A stretch of DNA of 6,968 nt from an uncultured Eubacterium sp. (GCA_937966095.1 CALCKF010000033.1:1-6968), one strand, 5' to 3'; counted from the first letter of the stretch, positions 1-6,818 are shown. Notes: generated from the letters alone by a model not told the origin. Numbers and translations are program-made.

Positions 1-50
1 CGGAATACCGACTTTTGTGGATTCCGGATCGAGACATGCAATTTTGATCT
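1..50. other. non-homologous edge segment with a dyad, possible mobile-element or repeat junction
   Basis: The flippase frame stays open through these bases but no longer encodes family-like sequence. The segment contains an imperfect inverted repeat: CGGAAT at 1-6 pairs with ATTCCG at 21-26, and CC at 8-9 pairs with GG at 19-20 with one bulged base. Terminal dyads of this kind, together with an abrupt loss of homology, suit the end of an insertion sequence or another dispersed repeat. I cannot identify a family, no transposase is visible, and a target duplication cannot be checked from one side. An unusual natural loop or an assembly chimera are the alternatives. Confidence 0.35.
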
Positions 51-614
51 CTGCTCAGCTGTATATCCAAGCATCTCATACTGGCTTCCCATTAGTATGC
101 TGGCCAACAACAGCCCAAAGCATACCCTGAATGTCTGTTCAGCCACTTCCGATATGGCTGTAGGCCTCATTTCCTGCATTCCTTGGAAGTATCCTCTGTA
201 TGAGGACATTATAGGGACAAGGAGAAGAGCCAGAGCCGTAGCTTTCATCGACAGTGCCGATCCGGGCACATTTACCATGTCTGCTATCAAGTCTCCAAAG
301 AAAAACAATATAAGAAAACCTATAACACCCATTATAAACATAAGTGTCCTTGAAATCTTAAAAACTCTTTCTGCCTCTCTGAACTGTCCTACAGCGTAAC
401 GCTCCGACACCATTTTGGAAATAGCTACAGGCAAACCGGTCGTGGAAATAACCAGCAAAAATCCATATAGAGAATACGCCGGTGCATAATTGGCCATTCC
501 TATCGACCCTATGAAATTCGCCAGAGGAATTCTGAAAAAAGCCCCCAGTATCTTAACAATGATTCCGGCGACAGCCATCACAGCTGCACCTTTTAATAAT
601 GATTTTTTGGTCAT
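1..614 (-). CDS. SpoVB/YtgP-like lipid or polysaccharide flippase, N-terminal part (runs off left edge, possibly disrupted)
   Basis: Partial gene; I read 204 codons from the ATG at 614-612 to the left edge. The protein begins MTKKSLLKGA and shows successive hydrophobic segments at about residues 8-30, 45-65, 90-112, 120-138 and 160-178. It carries signatures of the MATE-like/MviN group of the MOP flippase superfamily: KILGAFFRIPL near residue 21, STTGLPVAISKMVSER near 57, and YRGYFQGMQEMRPTAISEV near 139. SpoVB and YtgP (a B. subtilis lipid II flippase) belong to this group, which moves undecaprenyl-linked envelope precursors across the membrane. The exact substrate cannot be told here. The start is supported by GAGAGG eight bases upstream, inside the end of the deaminase gene, whose stop lies only 2 bases before this ATG, so translational coupling is likely. 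From about residue 189 the reading frame becomes hydrophilic (SKLHVSIRNPQKSVF) where the family normally enters a small-residue-rich next helix. The gene may therefore be interrupted at about position 50. Confidence 0.85.
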   Translation of the reverse strand, partial: MTKKSLLKGAAVMAVAGIIVKILGAFFRIPLANFIGSIGMANYAPAYSLYGFLLVISTTGLPVAISKMVSERYAVGQFREAERVFKISRTLMFIMGVIGFLILFFFGDLIADMVNVPGSALSMKATALALLLVPIMSSYRGYFQGMQEMRPTAISEVAEQTFRVCFGLLLASILMGSQYEMLGYTAEQRSKLHVSIRNPQKSVF

Positions 615-616
615 TT

Positions 617-1906
617 TCAAAGCCTCTCAAGTATTTTTTTCGTCGCATTCTCGACCTGCCATATGGTCTGTTCAATGTCTATTGTATTATATTCGCCTTT
701 TTCATATAATATTTTCCCGTCAACAATTGTCATAATAACATCGCTTCCTGAACAAGAATACACCAGATTGTTGATGATACTGTGAACAGGATGCATATGA
801 GGTCCTGAAATATCGATCACAATCATATCAGCTTTATTTCCCTTTTTCAACACACCACTGTCAGTTCTTCCCTGAGCTTTTGCTCCTCCTGCAGTAGCTG
901 CTTTCAATACATCACGAGGAGCCACTGCCGTAGGATCATTTGTACGTACCTTGCAACCTATTGACAAAAGCTTCATTTCCTCTATGAAATCCAGATTGTT
1001 ATTGCTGGCCACACTGTCAGTTCCGATTGCCAGATTAACACCTTTATCTATTATCCTTTTCACATCGCATATACCACTGGCCAGCTTCATATTGCTGACC
1101 GGATTTGCAGCCACAGTCACACCCTTTGATCTGAAAATTTCCAGATCATCATCGTCTGAATATACACAATGAGCCGCTATAGCCGGAACATCAAATATTC
1201 CTGTCTTTTCAAGATATGCCGCAGGTGTGAGCCCATGCCTCTTTTTACACTCTTCGTGTTCCTGTTTAGTTTCCGATACATGCACCTGCATTATGACATC
1301 TTCAAGTGAACGCGAATAATCTGCCAGTGCCATAGCAGTCTCAGGATTTGATGTGTATTCGGCATGAAGACTCATATCTACTTTTATTCTTCCGTTTTCC
1401 GCACCATTGAAATCCTCATAAAACTTTCGTGCTTCCCTGAGACTGTCCAATTTGCCGACCTCTATGCCGGATGGATTTGCTACAGACCTTGCAATATTAC
1501 TTTTTGCGCCGCTGTCCAAAACGGCCCTGGCCATTTCGTCACAGAAATAATACATATCGCTTGTGGATACGATGCCAAATTTAATCGATTCAGCCATAGC
1601 CAGCAACGTCCCCCAATACACTGCATCTGCAAAAAGTTTTTCTTCAAATGGAAATATCTTTTTATTAAGCCAGTCCTGAAGCGCCATATTTTCACCATAA
1701 CCTCTCATCAATGTCATTGGTGAATGAGCATGAGCATTAAAAAATCCGCTCATAAGAAGCTTACCTTTTCCGTTTACAGTCCTTCTGAAACTGATATCCG
1801 GCTTTTGACTTCCGATATATGATATACGATCATTTTTTACAGCAACGTACTGGTTTTCTTTTATCTCAAGATTTTCATCCAATATCATAATATTTTCAAA
1901 TATCAT
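617..1906 (-). CDS. mtaD: 5-methylthioadenosine/S-adenosylhomocysteine deaminase (amidohydrolase superfamily)
   Basis: Predicted cytoplasmic metal-dependent deaminase of 429 residues, the usual length for the family. MtaD-type enzymes convert S-adenosylhomocysteine to S-inosylhomocysteine and methylthioadenosine to methylthioinosine, releasing ammonia; this clears by-products of SAM-dependent reactions. Visible amidohydrolase motifs are the metal-binding HxH (H59, H61) in NAHAHSPMTLMRGYGE, H209 with the catalytic-type E212 in QVHVSE, H246 in AAHCVYS, the conserved NPVSNMKLASG segment near 268, and metal-ligand D297 in AIGTDS. The NAHAHSPM...DWL region is typical of the MTA/SAH and related TRZ/ATZ group. 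The exact nucleoside (MTA, SAH, adenosine or 5'-deoxyadenosine) is inferred from family only, and members of this group can have other substrates. The ATG start has AAAGG seven bases upstream. It lies 16 bases after the cardiolipin synthase stop and ends 2 bases before the flippase ATG, so it is the middle gene of the operon. All key residues are present and no frame disruption is seen. Confidence 0.88.
   Translation of the reverse strand: MIFENIMILDENLEIKENQYVAVKNDRISYIGSQKPDISFRRTVNGKGKLLMSGFFNAHAHSPMTLMRGYGENMALQDWLNKKIFPFEEKLFADAVYWGTLLAMAESIKFGIVSTSDMYYFCDEMARAVLDSGAKSNIARSVANPSGIEVGKLDSLREARKFYEDFNGAENGRIKVDMSLHAEYTSNPETAMALADYSRSLEDVIMQVHVSETKQEHEECKKRHGLTPAAYLEKTGIFDVPAIAAHCVYSDDDDLEIFRSKGVTVAANPVSNMKLASGICDVKRIIDKGVNLAIGTDSVASNNNLDFIEEMKLLSIGCKVRTNDPTAVAPRDVLKAATAGGAKAQGRTDSGVLKKGNKADMIVIDISGPHMHPVHSIINNLVYSCSGSDVIMTIVDGKILYEKGEYNTIDIEQTIWQVENATKKILERL
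623..628 (-). promoter_or_regulatory. ribosome binding site of the flippase gene, inside the mtaD 3' end
   Basis: GAGAGG on the minus strand lies eight bases before the flippase ATG and is embedded in the last codons of mtaD (the Glu-Arg of the C-terminal LERL). This placement fixes the flippase start at 614 and suggests the two genes are translationally coupled. Confidence 0.7.
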
Positions 1907-1922
1907 GTGTTTTCCTTTCCCT

Positions 1923-3473
1923 TTACATCAGAGGCGCCACGAGTCTAAGTGCTCTGCCGAGCACCTTGCATATCACATTGTAGTCTCTGCAGTCCTGCAG
2001 CATGATTTCTTTGCATTTTTTCAATGTTCCGTTAAAATCATCTTCTATATCGATAACCACAGGATTCCTCCATATATAAGCGGCACATTCAAAATGCAGA
2101 TAAAGGCTCCTGAAATCCATATTTATCGTTCCGACTACAGCTTTCTCATCATCACTTGTAAATACCTTGGCATGCACAAACCCCGGCATATATTCATAGA
2201 TTTTCACTCCTTCTGAAATAAGCTCGTAGTAATGGGTACGAGCCAGCCAGTATGCATATTTCTTATCAGGAATATGCGGAAGTATTATCTTTATGTCCAC
2301 GCCTCGTTGAGCGGCAAATATCAATGAATTTACCATTTCTTCATCTATTATCAGATAAGGAGTCATTATATGAACATATTTCTCGCTTTTGTTTATTATG
2401 TCAAGATATACTTTTTCACCGACTTCTTCATTATCAAAAGGACTGTCACCATAAGGAGCTATATATCCTCCGTTTTTCATATAAGGATCCAGTCTTTCTG
2501 TACCTCGATACATATATCTTCCATAATTTTCAGGTTTATCCTCATCAATATTCCACATCTGCAGAAACATAAGGGTGAAGTTATTTACTGCACGACCCTT
2601 TACCATTATAGCCGTATCTTTCCAATGTCCGAATCTCTTTTTTTCATTTATATATTCATCAGCCAGGTTGATGCCTCCGGTAAATGCAGTATGCCCGTCT
2701 ATTACTGCTATCTTTCTGTGATCCCTGTTGTTCTGATGAGTCATCAGAAAAGGCTTCATCGGGAAAAACACCTTGCATTTTATCCCAAGCTTGTTAATTC
2801 TCTTATAATAATTTTTCGGCAGATGCGAAAGTGAGCATGTTCCGTCATATATAAATCTTACTTCTATCCCTTCACGCGCTTTTCTGACGAGAATCTCAAG
2901 GATAGTATTCCACATATAACCGCGCTCTACGATAAAATATTCCATAAATATAAAATCTTTTGCCCTTTCAAGCTGATATACAAGCTCTTTAAACTTATCT
3001 TCTCCCAAGGGAAAATATTTCACACTGGCGTTTCCGTAAACAGGATAATTGCCTTTATCATTTATATATCTGAATATTCCCTCCTCAGCTCTTGATTCTC
3101 CCGATATTCTGCCTGCCGTTTCATAATCGGTCTTAAGAAACGGCTCTTCTTCCATTATAATATCACCAATTCGCCTTGCTATGAATCTTGTGCCAGGCTG
3201 TATTCTAGTATATATATATAATACAACTCCCAATACCGGTACAGCCATTATAAGTATTATCCACATCAGCTTGAAACTTGAGTTCTGTCTTACATTTAAT
3301 ATATACATCAATATCACTATGGCTATAAATACCGTGATATAATTTACGAGCCATATCTGCTTATCAAGAATGATAAATCCACCAAACAGTATCACTGCCT
3401 GTATTAACAGCAAAAATACCATGATGGTCGTACGACCGAATATCAGCTTCCAAAAGCCTCTCAACCTTTTCAT
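1923..3473 (-). CDS. cls: cardiolipin synthase (phospholipase D superfamily)
   Basis: Membrane enzyme that condenses two phosphatidylglycerol molecules into cardiolipin and glycerol. It has 516 residues from the ATG at 3473, close to the usual bacterial Cls length. Hydrophobic segments lie at about residues 17-36, 42-61 and 67-89; the last two resemble the PLDc_N region that anchors Cls in the membrane. Two complete HKD catalytic motifs follow: HRKIAVID (H252, K254, D259), followed by FTGGINLADEY, and HAKVFTSD (H434, K436, D441), followed by VVGTINMDFRSL. In-frame translation can begin at TTG 3500, nine codons earlier, but the ATG is preferred because GGGGAG sits six bases before it, whereas the TTG is 16 bases from the nearest AGGAGG. 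The gene is first in the operon with mtaD and the flippase and is divergent from spoVT. A sigma-A-like promoter lies at 3540-3568. The organism may have further Cls paralogues outside the window. Confidence 0.95.
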   Translation of the reverse strand: MKRLRGFWKLIFGRTTIMVFLLLIQAVILFGGFIILDKQIWLVNYITVFIAIVILMYILNVRQNSSFKLMWIILIMAVPVLGVVLYIYTRIQPGTRFIARRIGDIIMEEEPFLKTDYETAGRISGESRAEEGIFRYINDKGNYPVYGNASVKYFPLGEDKFKELVYQLERAKDFIFMEYFIVERGYMWNTILEILVRKAREGIEVRFIYDGTCSLSHLPKNYYKRINKLGIKCKVFFPMKPFLMTHQNNRDHRKIAVIDGHTAFTGGINLADEYINEKKRFGHWKDTAIMVKGRAVNNFTLMFLQMWNIDEDKPENYGRYMYRGTERLDPYMKNGGYIAPYGDSPFDNEEVGEKVYLDIINKSEKYVHIMTPYLIIDEEMVNSLIFAAQRGVDIKIILPHIPDKKYAYWLARTHYYELISEGVKIYEYMPGFVHAKVFTSDDEKAVVGTINMDFRSLYLHFECAAYIWRNPVVIDIEDDFNGTLKKCKEIMLQDCRDYNVICKVLGRALRLVAPLM

Positions 3474-3479
3474 AAGACT

Positions 3480-3485
3480 CTCCCC
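3480..3485 (-). promoter_or_regulatory. ribosome binding site that decides the cls start
   Basis: GGGGAG on the minus strand sits six bases before ATG 3473-3471. It favours MKRLRGFWK as the true N terminus over the upstream TTG at 3500. Confidence 0.6.
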
Positions 3486-3539
3486 GATCCGTTCAGACAA
3501 TATAAATCAAAACGATCCTCCTAAATCATAACTAATAAA

Positions 3540-3568
3540 ATGTTACTGCATGATACTGTAAAAGTCAA
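3540..3568 (-). promoter_or_regulatory. sigma-A-type promoter for the cls-mtaD-flippase operon
   Basis: On the minus strand, TTGACT (3568-3563, 5 of 6 matches to the -35 consensus) is followed after 17 bases by TAACAT (3545-3540, 4 of 6 to the -10 consensus). Transcription would start near 3533, leaving a leader of about 60 bases before the cls ATG. The -35 hexamer lies within the inverted repeat at 3561-3575. The call is based on the motifs only. Confidence 0.55.
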
Positions 3569-3580
3569 AGACTTTCATGC
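3548..3580. repeat. inverted repeat, possible operator in the cls/spoVT intergenic region
   Basis: AAAGTC (3561-3566) and GACTTT (3570-3575) form a perfect 6-base dyad around AAA. A second pair, GCATG (3548-3552) and CATGC (3576-3580), flanks it asymmetrically with eight unpaired bases on the left. The dyad covers the -35 box of the cls promoter and lies upstream of spoVT, so a bound regulator could affect cls or both directions. The regulator is unknown. Confidence 0.4.
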
Positions 3581-3611
3581 GTATATTTGCTCATATTTTA
3601 CAAACAATATT
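3581..3611 (+). promoter_or_regulatory. possible forespore-type (sigma-G-like) promoter of spoVT
   Basis: GTATA at 3581-3585 fits the loose sigma-G -35 pattern GHATR. CAATATT at 3605-3611, about 18 bases further on, is a partial match (5 of 7) to the -10 pattern CATWHTA. I looked for this because spoVT is forespore-expressed in Bacillus. The match is weak and other start sites are possible. Confidence 0.2.
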
Positions 3612-3628
3612 GGTAAATAAATCACACT

Positions 3629-3633
3629 GGAGG
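3629..3633 (+). promoter_or_regulatory. ribosome binding site of spoVT
   Basis: GGAGG lies seven bases before the spoVT ATG. This near-ideal site fixes the start codon at 3641. Confidence 0.85.
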
Positions 3634-3640
3634 AAAATAA

Positions 3641-4132
3641 ATGAAAGCAACCGGAATAGTAAGGAGAATAGATGATCTTGGGCGAGTGGTCGTTCCAAAA
3701 GAAATACGAAAAATCTTAAGAATACGCGAAGGCGATCCTCTTGAAATCTATACAGGTACCGCCGGAGAAGTCATATTGAAAAAATACTCTCCGATAAGTG
3801 AATTGGGACAGATCGCCGAGGGATTTGCCGAATCGGCATCCTCCATATTAGGACTGCCTGTTCTCGTATCTGACACCGATCGTTTTGTAGCGGTTTCCGG
3901 TATCAGGCAAAAGGACTATATCAACAAGTCTATAGACGAGGATCTTGATAATATAATACAACAGAAAAACAAATACGAAAACAAAAACAGAGTAGTTATA
4001 CCGATTTTATCGAACGGAGATCCTATTGGTTCTGTCACAATACTGCCTCCTGAAGGCAGATCACTCAGCGATCTCGAAATTAAAACCGCAGAACTTGGAG
4101 CCGGATTTCTTGCAAGACAAATGGAGAGCTGA
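3641..4132 (+). CDS. spoVT: stage V sporulation protein T, AbrB-family transcriptional regulator
   Basis: DNA-binding regulator of late forespore gene expression. In Bacillus, SpoVT is made under sigma-G and modulates sigma-G-dependent genes. The protein has 163 residues, slightly shorter than the B. subtilis protein of about 178. Residues 1-48 form an AbrB/SpoVT swapped-hairpin domain: MKATGIVRRIDDLGRVVVP, then KEIRKILRIREGDPLEIY. Residues about 55-160 form the GAF-like C-terminal domain expected of SpoVT, with SSILGLPVLVSDTDRFVAVSG and the late segment RVVIPILSNGDPIGSVTIL. The GAF domain separates it from AbrB and Abh, which lack one. The start is unambiguous because of the strong GGAGG site. 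The gene stands alone on the plus strand, divergent from cls and convergent with the histidine kinase, and is followed by a hairpin terminator at 4144-4177. In Bacillus, spoVT is next to a SpoVB-like flippase gene (yabM); a similar flippase occurs here two genes away on the other strand. It strongly implies a spore-forming lineage. Confidence 0.95.
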   Translation: MKATGIVRRIDDLGRVVVPKEIRKILRIREGDPLEIYTGTAGEVILKKYSPISELGQIAEGFAESASSILGLPVLVSDTDRFVAVSGIRQKDYINKSIDEDLDNIIQQKNKYENKNRVVIPILSNGDPIGSVTILPPEGRSLSDLEIKTAELGAGFLARQMES

Positions 4133-4143
4133 AAAAATACAGT

Positions 4144-4177
4144 AAAGCGTAGCAGAAACACTTGCTACGCTTTTGTT
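4144..4177 (+). terminator. intrinsic terminator after spoVT, possibly bidirectional
   Basis: A perfect 11-base stem AAAGCGTAGCA (4144-4154) pairs with TGCTACGCTTT (4163-4173) around an 8-base loop, followed on the plus strand by TTTTGTT. It begins 12 bases after the spoVT stop. It also lies just beyond the kinase stop on the other strand, where the run of T is more distant, so it may serve both convergent units. Confidence 0.9.
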
Positions 4178-4184
4178 ATTACGT

Positions 4185-6080
4185 CTAATATATCACATCA
4201 AACTCTATAATAACTTTAAAAAGATCTCCGTCTATATATATTTCAAAAGTACCCCCCTGAAGCTCTACAAGATTTCTTGCAATTGAAAGGCCAAGACCGC
4301 TTCCCTCTGTATGCCTTGAACTGTCTCCCCTTACGAATCTCTCCGTAAGCTCATCCCCTGAAATATTAAGTTCATATCTTGATGTGTTTTTATAGGTTAT
4401 TACTGCTTTACCGTCCTTTTCTTCCAATGTCTGATATACTCTTGTTCCAGCCTGAGAATACTTACATATGTTATTAAGAAGATTATCAAGTACTCTCCAC
4501 ATGCTTCGCCCGTCAGCCATTATCATTATGCTTTCATCTGGCAGCTTTATTATCATTTCCAGATTTTCTCCCTCGGCTTTTTCCTTGTATTCTCCCATGA
4601 CCTGTGTCATCATGACACCTGCATCACAAGGCATCAGCTCCAGGTTTATATTGCCTGTCGCTGCCTTAGAAGCCTCCACAAGGTCTTCCAGAAGCTTTTT
4701 GAGCCTTTGAGACTGTCTGTCTATAACGTCTATATATTCTCTTGCTTTTCTGTTATCTATATCCTCTTTTTTCAAAAAATCAACGTAATTTATTATTGAA
4801 GTAAGCGGTGTTTTTATATCATGCGATACATTAGTGATCAGTTCAGTTTTGAATCTCTCACTTTTCATTCTTTCTTCTACTGATTTTGACATACCGACAC
4901 CTATATCGTTAAGATTATGTGCATGTCTTCTCAAATCCATAATAAGCCCCTTTTCATTTATCTGATACCCCATATCTCCCTCAGCAAGATGTTTACCGCC
5001 TTCCTGTATTCTTTTCATACTAAGAGCCATGTAAATCACTGCTGCTATTACAAGAACCGCGCCAACAAACCATATCGATATTATATAGCTTCCTTCACCG
5101 TAACTATTGACAGCAGTTATCATCATAATCAGATTTATGATACACAGCCCTGTAACAGCTAGTGTGGTTTTCCATACAAGGTTGATCCTGCTGAAAATAT
5201 GAAAAAAAATCATCAGGATTCTTTTTATCAACATAACGATAATATATATAAGCGTACTTTGCCACCATTTGCCTGCCTTAACCTGTATGGCAAAAAGCAG
5301 TATAGCAGAAGTTATCAAAACAGTAGCCAAAACTAAAAGCAGTATAAATGATATCAACGCCTCTATATAATTAAGATATGAGAATAGGTCCGAATATAAC
5401 CACATATACCCTATCTGCACTATTACAGCAAATACTATCAATGCAAATACATCTATCGGTATTTTATTTATAGATGAATTTTTATCGCGTTTCCTTCCCA
5501 CTGCACATATCAGGAATACCAGTATTCCCAGAAATGTAAAAAAGCCCACAATGGTTGATAACGTTTCCAAGGTCCTGTATTCATAAAATTTCTTATAAAG
5601 GCAGTACACATCATACAAGTCATTAGGTACCCCTCCGTTTTCGATATCTCCCAGATATGTTTCTATTTTTATTAATTCATCATAATCAGATACCTTTTTA
5701 TAAACGTTTTCTCTTTCCAACAGCTCAGGATTTACTTCTTTTATAGTCTCAATTTTCCCGTTTTCGCCTTGGAGCTTATATATTCTGTATCCGAATTGTC
5801 CCGAATTTACCTCTCCATAAACCATTTCGGCAGATGGAAATGAACCGTATTCCAGATAATAATCATAATCATATGTTATATTGTCAAATATCTTGGATTC
5901 CGCAACATTTAATACCTTATCATATATATCATGTTCGACATCTTTCTGATTTTTTGAATACCAGTTATTATCAAGATTCACCATTACAGCAATAACTGAT
6001 ATGAGTGTTGCCGCCACACACAGCAGCATTAAAATATAAGCGATAAATTTGACTGGAAAAAAACCACTCAATCTATCCAT
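4185..6080 (-). CDS. multi-pass membrane sensor histidine kinase of a two-component system
   Basis: Sensor kinase of 631 residues that presumably phosphorylates the response regulator encoded directly upstream. One membrane helix at about 10-36 is followed by an extracytoplasmic region of roughly 135 residues (37-173). Further helices lie near 174-194, 209-230, 239-267, 303-324 and 331-354. The stretch at 275-296 has Lys-Arg in its middle and is more likely an amphipathic cytoplasmic helix, which gives six membrane passes and puts the kinase core inside. A HAMP-like linker (about 355-405) leads to the HisKA H-box ITNVSHDIKTPLTSI with phospho-acceptor H420. The HATPase domain has the N-box DNLLNNICKYS (N533, N536, N537) and the G2 box GSGLGL (593-598), but the canonical DxGxG G1 box is replaced by KNTS near 564-567. 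ATG 6080 is preferred over GTG 6089 because GAGGTGAT precedes it correctly while the GTG lies inside that site. The ligand is unknown. It is the second gene of the operon, 16 bases after the regulator. Confidence 0.9.
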   Translation of the reverse strand: MDRLSGFFPVKFIAYILMLLCVAATLISVIAVMVNLDNNWYSKNQKDVEHDIYDKVLNVAESKIFDNITYDYDYYLEYGSFPSAEMVYGEVNSGQFGYRIYKLQGENGKIETIKEVNPELLERENVYKKVSDYDELIKIETYLGDIENGGVPNDLYDVYCLYKKFYEYRTLETLSTIVGFFTFLGILVFLICAVGRKRDKNSSINKIPIDVFALIVFAVIVQIGYMWLYSDLFSYLNYIEALISFILLLVLATVLITSAILLFAIQVKAGKWWQSTLIYIIVMLIKRILMIFFHIFSRINLVWKTTLAVTGLCIINLIMMITAVNSYGEGSYIISIWFVGAVLVIAAVIYMALSMKRIQEGGKHLAEGDMGYQINEKGLIMDLRRHAHNLNDIGVGMSKSVEERMKSERFKTELITNVSHDIKTPLTSIINYVDFLKKEDIDNRKAREYIDVIDRQSQRLKKLLEDLVEASKAATGNINLELMPCDAGVMMTQVMGEYKEKAEGENLEMIIKLPDESIMIMADGRSMWRVLDNLLNNICKYSQAGTRVYQTLEEKDGKAVITYKNTSRYELNISGDELTERFVRGDSSRHTEGSGLGLSIARNLVELQGGTFEIYIDGDLFKVIIEFDVIY

Positions 6081-6084
6081 CCAT

Positions 6085-6092
6085 ATCACCTC
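6085..6092 (-). promoter_or_regulatory. ribosome binding site that decides the kinase start
   Basis: GAGGTGAT on the minus strand matches the complement of the 16S rRNA 3' end over eight bases and is followed by ATGG and then ATG 6080. The alternative GTG (6089-6087) is part of the site itself, so the longer form is unlikely. Confidence 0.7.
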
Positions 6093-6096
6093 TCCT

Positions 6097-6780
6097 CTAC
6101 TCGATCTTATAACCCTGTCCCCATACCACTTTTATATGACGGGGCTGCTCAGAATTTATTTCAAGTTTTTCACGAAGATGTCTTATATGAACCGCTACCG
6201 TTCCTTCTGCTCCGAAAGAATCCTCCTCCCATACCTTTCGATAGATTTCCTTTGGTGAAAAGACTTTACCCCTGTTCTCCATGAGCAATTTCAGAATCCC
6301 ATACTCCTTTGGCGTCAATCTTATTGGTTCGCCGAGAAACCTTACCTCCTTTGAATCATCGTCAAGTTCGATATCACCTATCTTGAGTATATCGCTCTTC
6401 ATCGGAGCAGAACCCAGCTGCATATATCTTCTGAGCTGTGACTTTACTCTTGCAAGCAGTTCCACCGGATTAAAAGGTTTCGTCACATAATCATCCGCCC
6501 CCAGATTAAGCCCCAATATCTTATCAGTATCTTCACTTTTAGCAGATAAAAATATAACTGGTATATTATGATCTTTTCTCATTACATTAAGTACTTCTAT
6601 ACCATCCATCTCCGGCATCATGATATCAAGAATCGCAAGATGAATATCATTATTGTAAATCACATCCAGAGCTTCTATACCGTTATATGCCTCAAAAAGC
6701 TTATACCCATTACCAGAAAGATACATTTTCAATGCCGCAACTATATCTTTCTCATCATCACATATCAATATATTATACAT
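6097..6780 (-). CDS. OmpR/PhoB-family DNA-binding response regulator
   Basis: Cytoplasmic transcription factor of 227 residues, typical length for the family, and the likely partner of the downstream kinase. The receiver domain (1-115) has the acidic pair D8 and D9 in ILICDDEKD, the phospho-acceptor D52 in AILDIMMPEMDG, the switch residue S79 in IFLSAKSED, and K101 in DYVTKPF. The winged-helix domain (about 130-225) carries RLTPKEYGILKLLMENRGKV, then TVAVHIRHLREKLE as the recognition-helix region, and ends VVWGQGYKIE. The ATG at 6780 places the receiver's first strand at the N terminus as usual and has GGAGG ten bases upstream. An in-frame TTG at 6816 would add MLWHNNNGGWRD, which has no counterpart in the family and would include the GGAGG within the coding sequence. 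The gene stands first in the operon and lies downstream of an rRNA operon, separated by a terminator. Its targets cannot be inferred. Confidence 0.94.
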   Translation of the reverse strand: MYNILICDDEKDIVAALKMYLSGNGYKLFEAYNGIEALDVIYNNDIHLAILDIMMPEMDGIEVLNVMRKDHNIPVIFLSAKSEDTDKILGLNLGADDYVTKPFNPVELLARVKSQLRRYMQLGSAPMKSDILKIGDIELDDDSKEVRFLGEPIRLTPKEYGILKLLMENRGKVFSPKEIYRKVWEEDSFGAEGTVAVHIRHLREKLEINSEQPRHIKVVWGQGYKIE

Positions 6781-6790
6781 ATCACGCCAA

Positions 6791-6795
6791 CCTCC
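6791..6795 (-). promoter_or_regulatory. ribosome binding site of the response regulator
   Basis: GGAGG on the minus strand lies ten bases before ATG 6780, a slightly long spacing. It argues against the upstream TTG start at 6816. Confidence 0.6.
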
Positions 6796-6818
6796 ATTGT
6801 TATTATGCCATAACAAAC

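Noticed and set aside
1907..1922. Possible riboswitch (for example SAH- or SAM-related) ahead of the deaminase
   Set aside because: Only 16 bases separate it from cls, enough for a ribosome site but far too short for a riboswitch.
1905..2834. Plus-strand open frames opposite the cardiolipin synthase gene
   Set aside because: They lie entirely within a gene with two intact HKD motifs, lack convincing ribosome sites and encode no recognisable domain.
3206..3224. TATATATATA run within cls as a promoter or AT repeat
   Set aside because: It encodes the conserved hydrophobic-to-loop stretch LYIYTRI in frame and needs no other explanation.
6802..6810. TGGCATAAT on the minus strand as an extended -10 promoter for the response regulator
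   Set aside because: Transcription would begin at about 6795, inside the GGAGG ribosome site, and no -35 element is present, so a functional leader could not form.
6781..6816. Longer response-regulator start at TTG 6816
   Set aside because: It would add 12 residues with no family counterpart and would put the GGAGG ribosome site inside the coding sequence.
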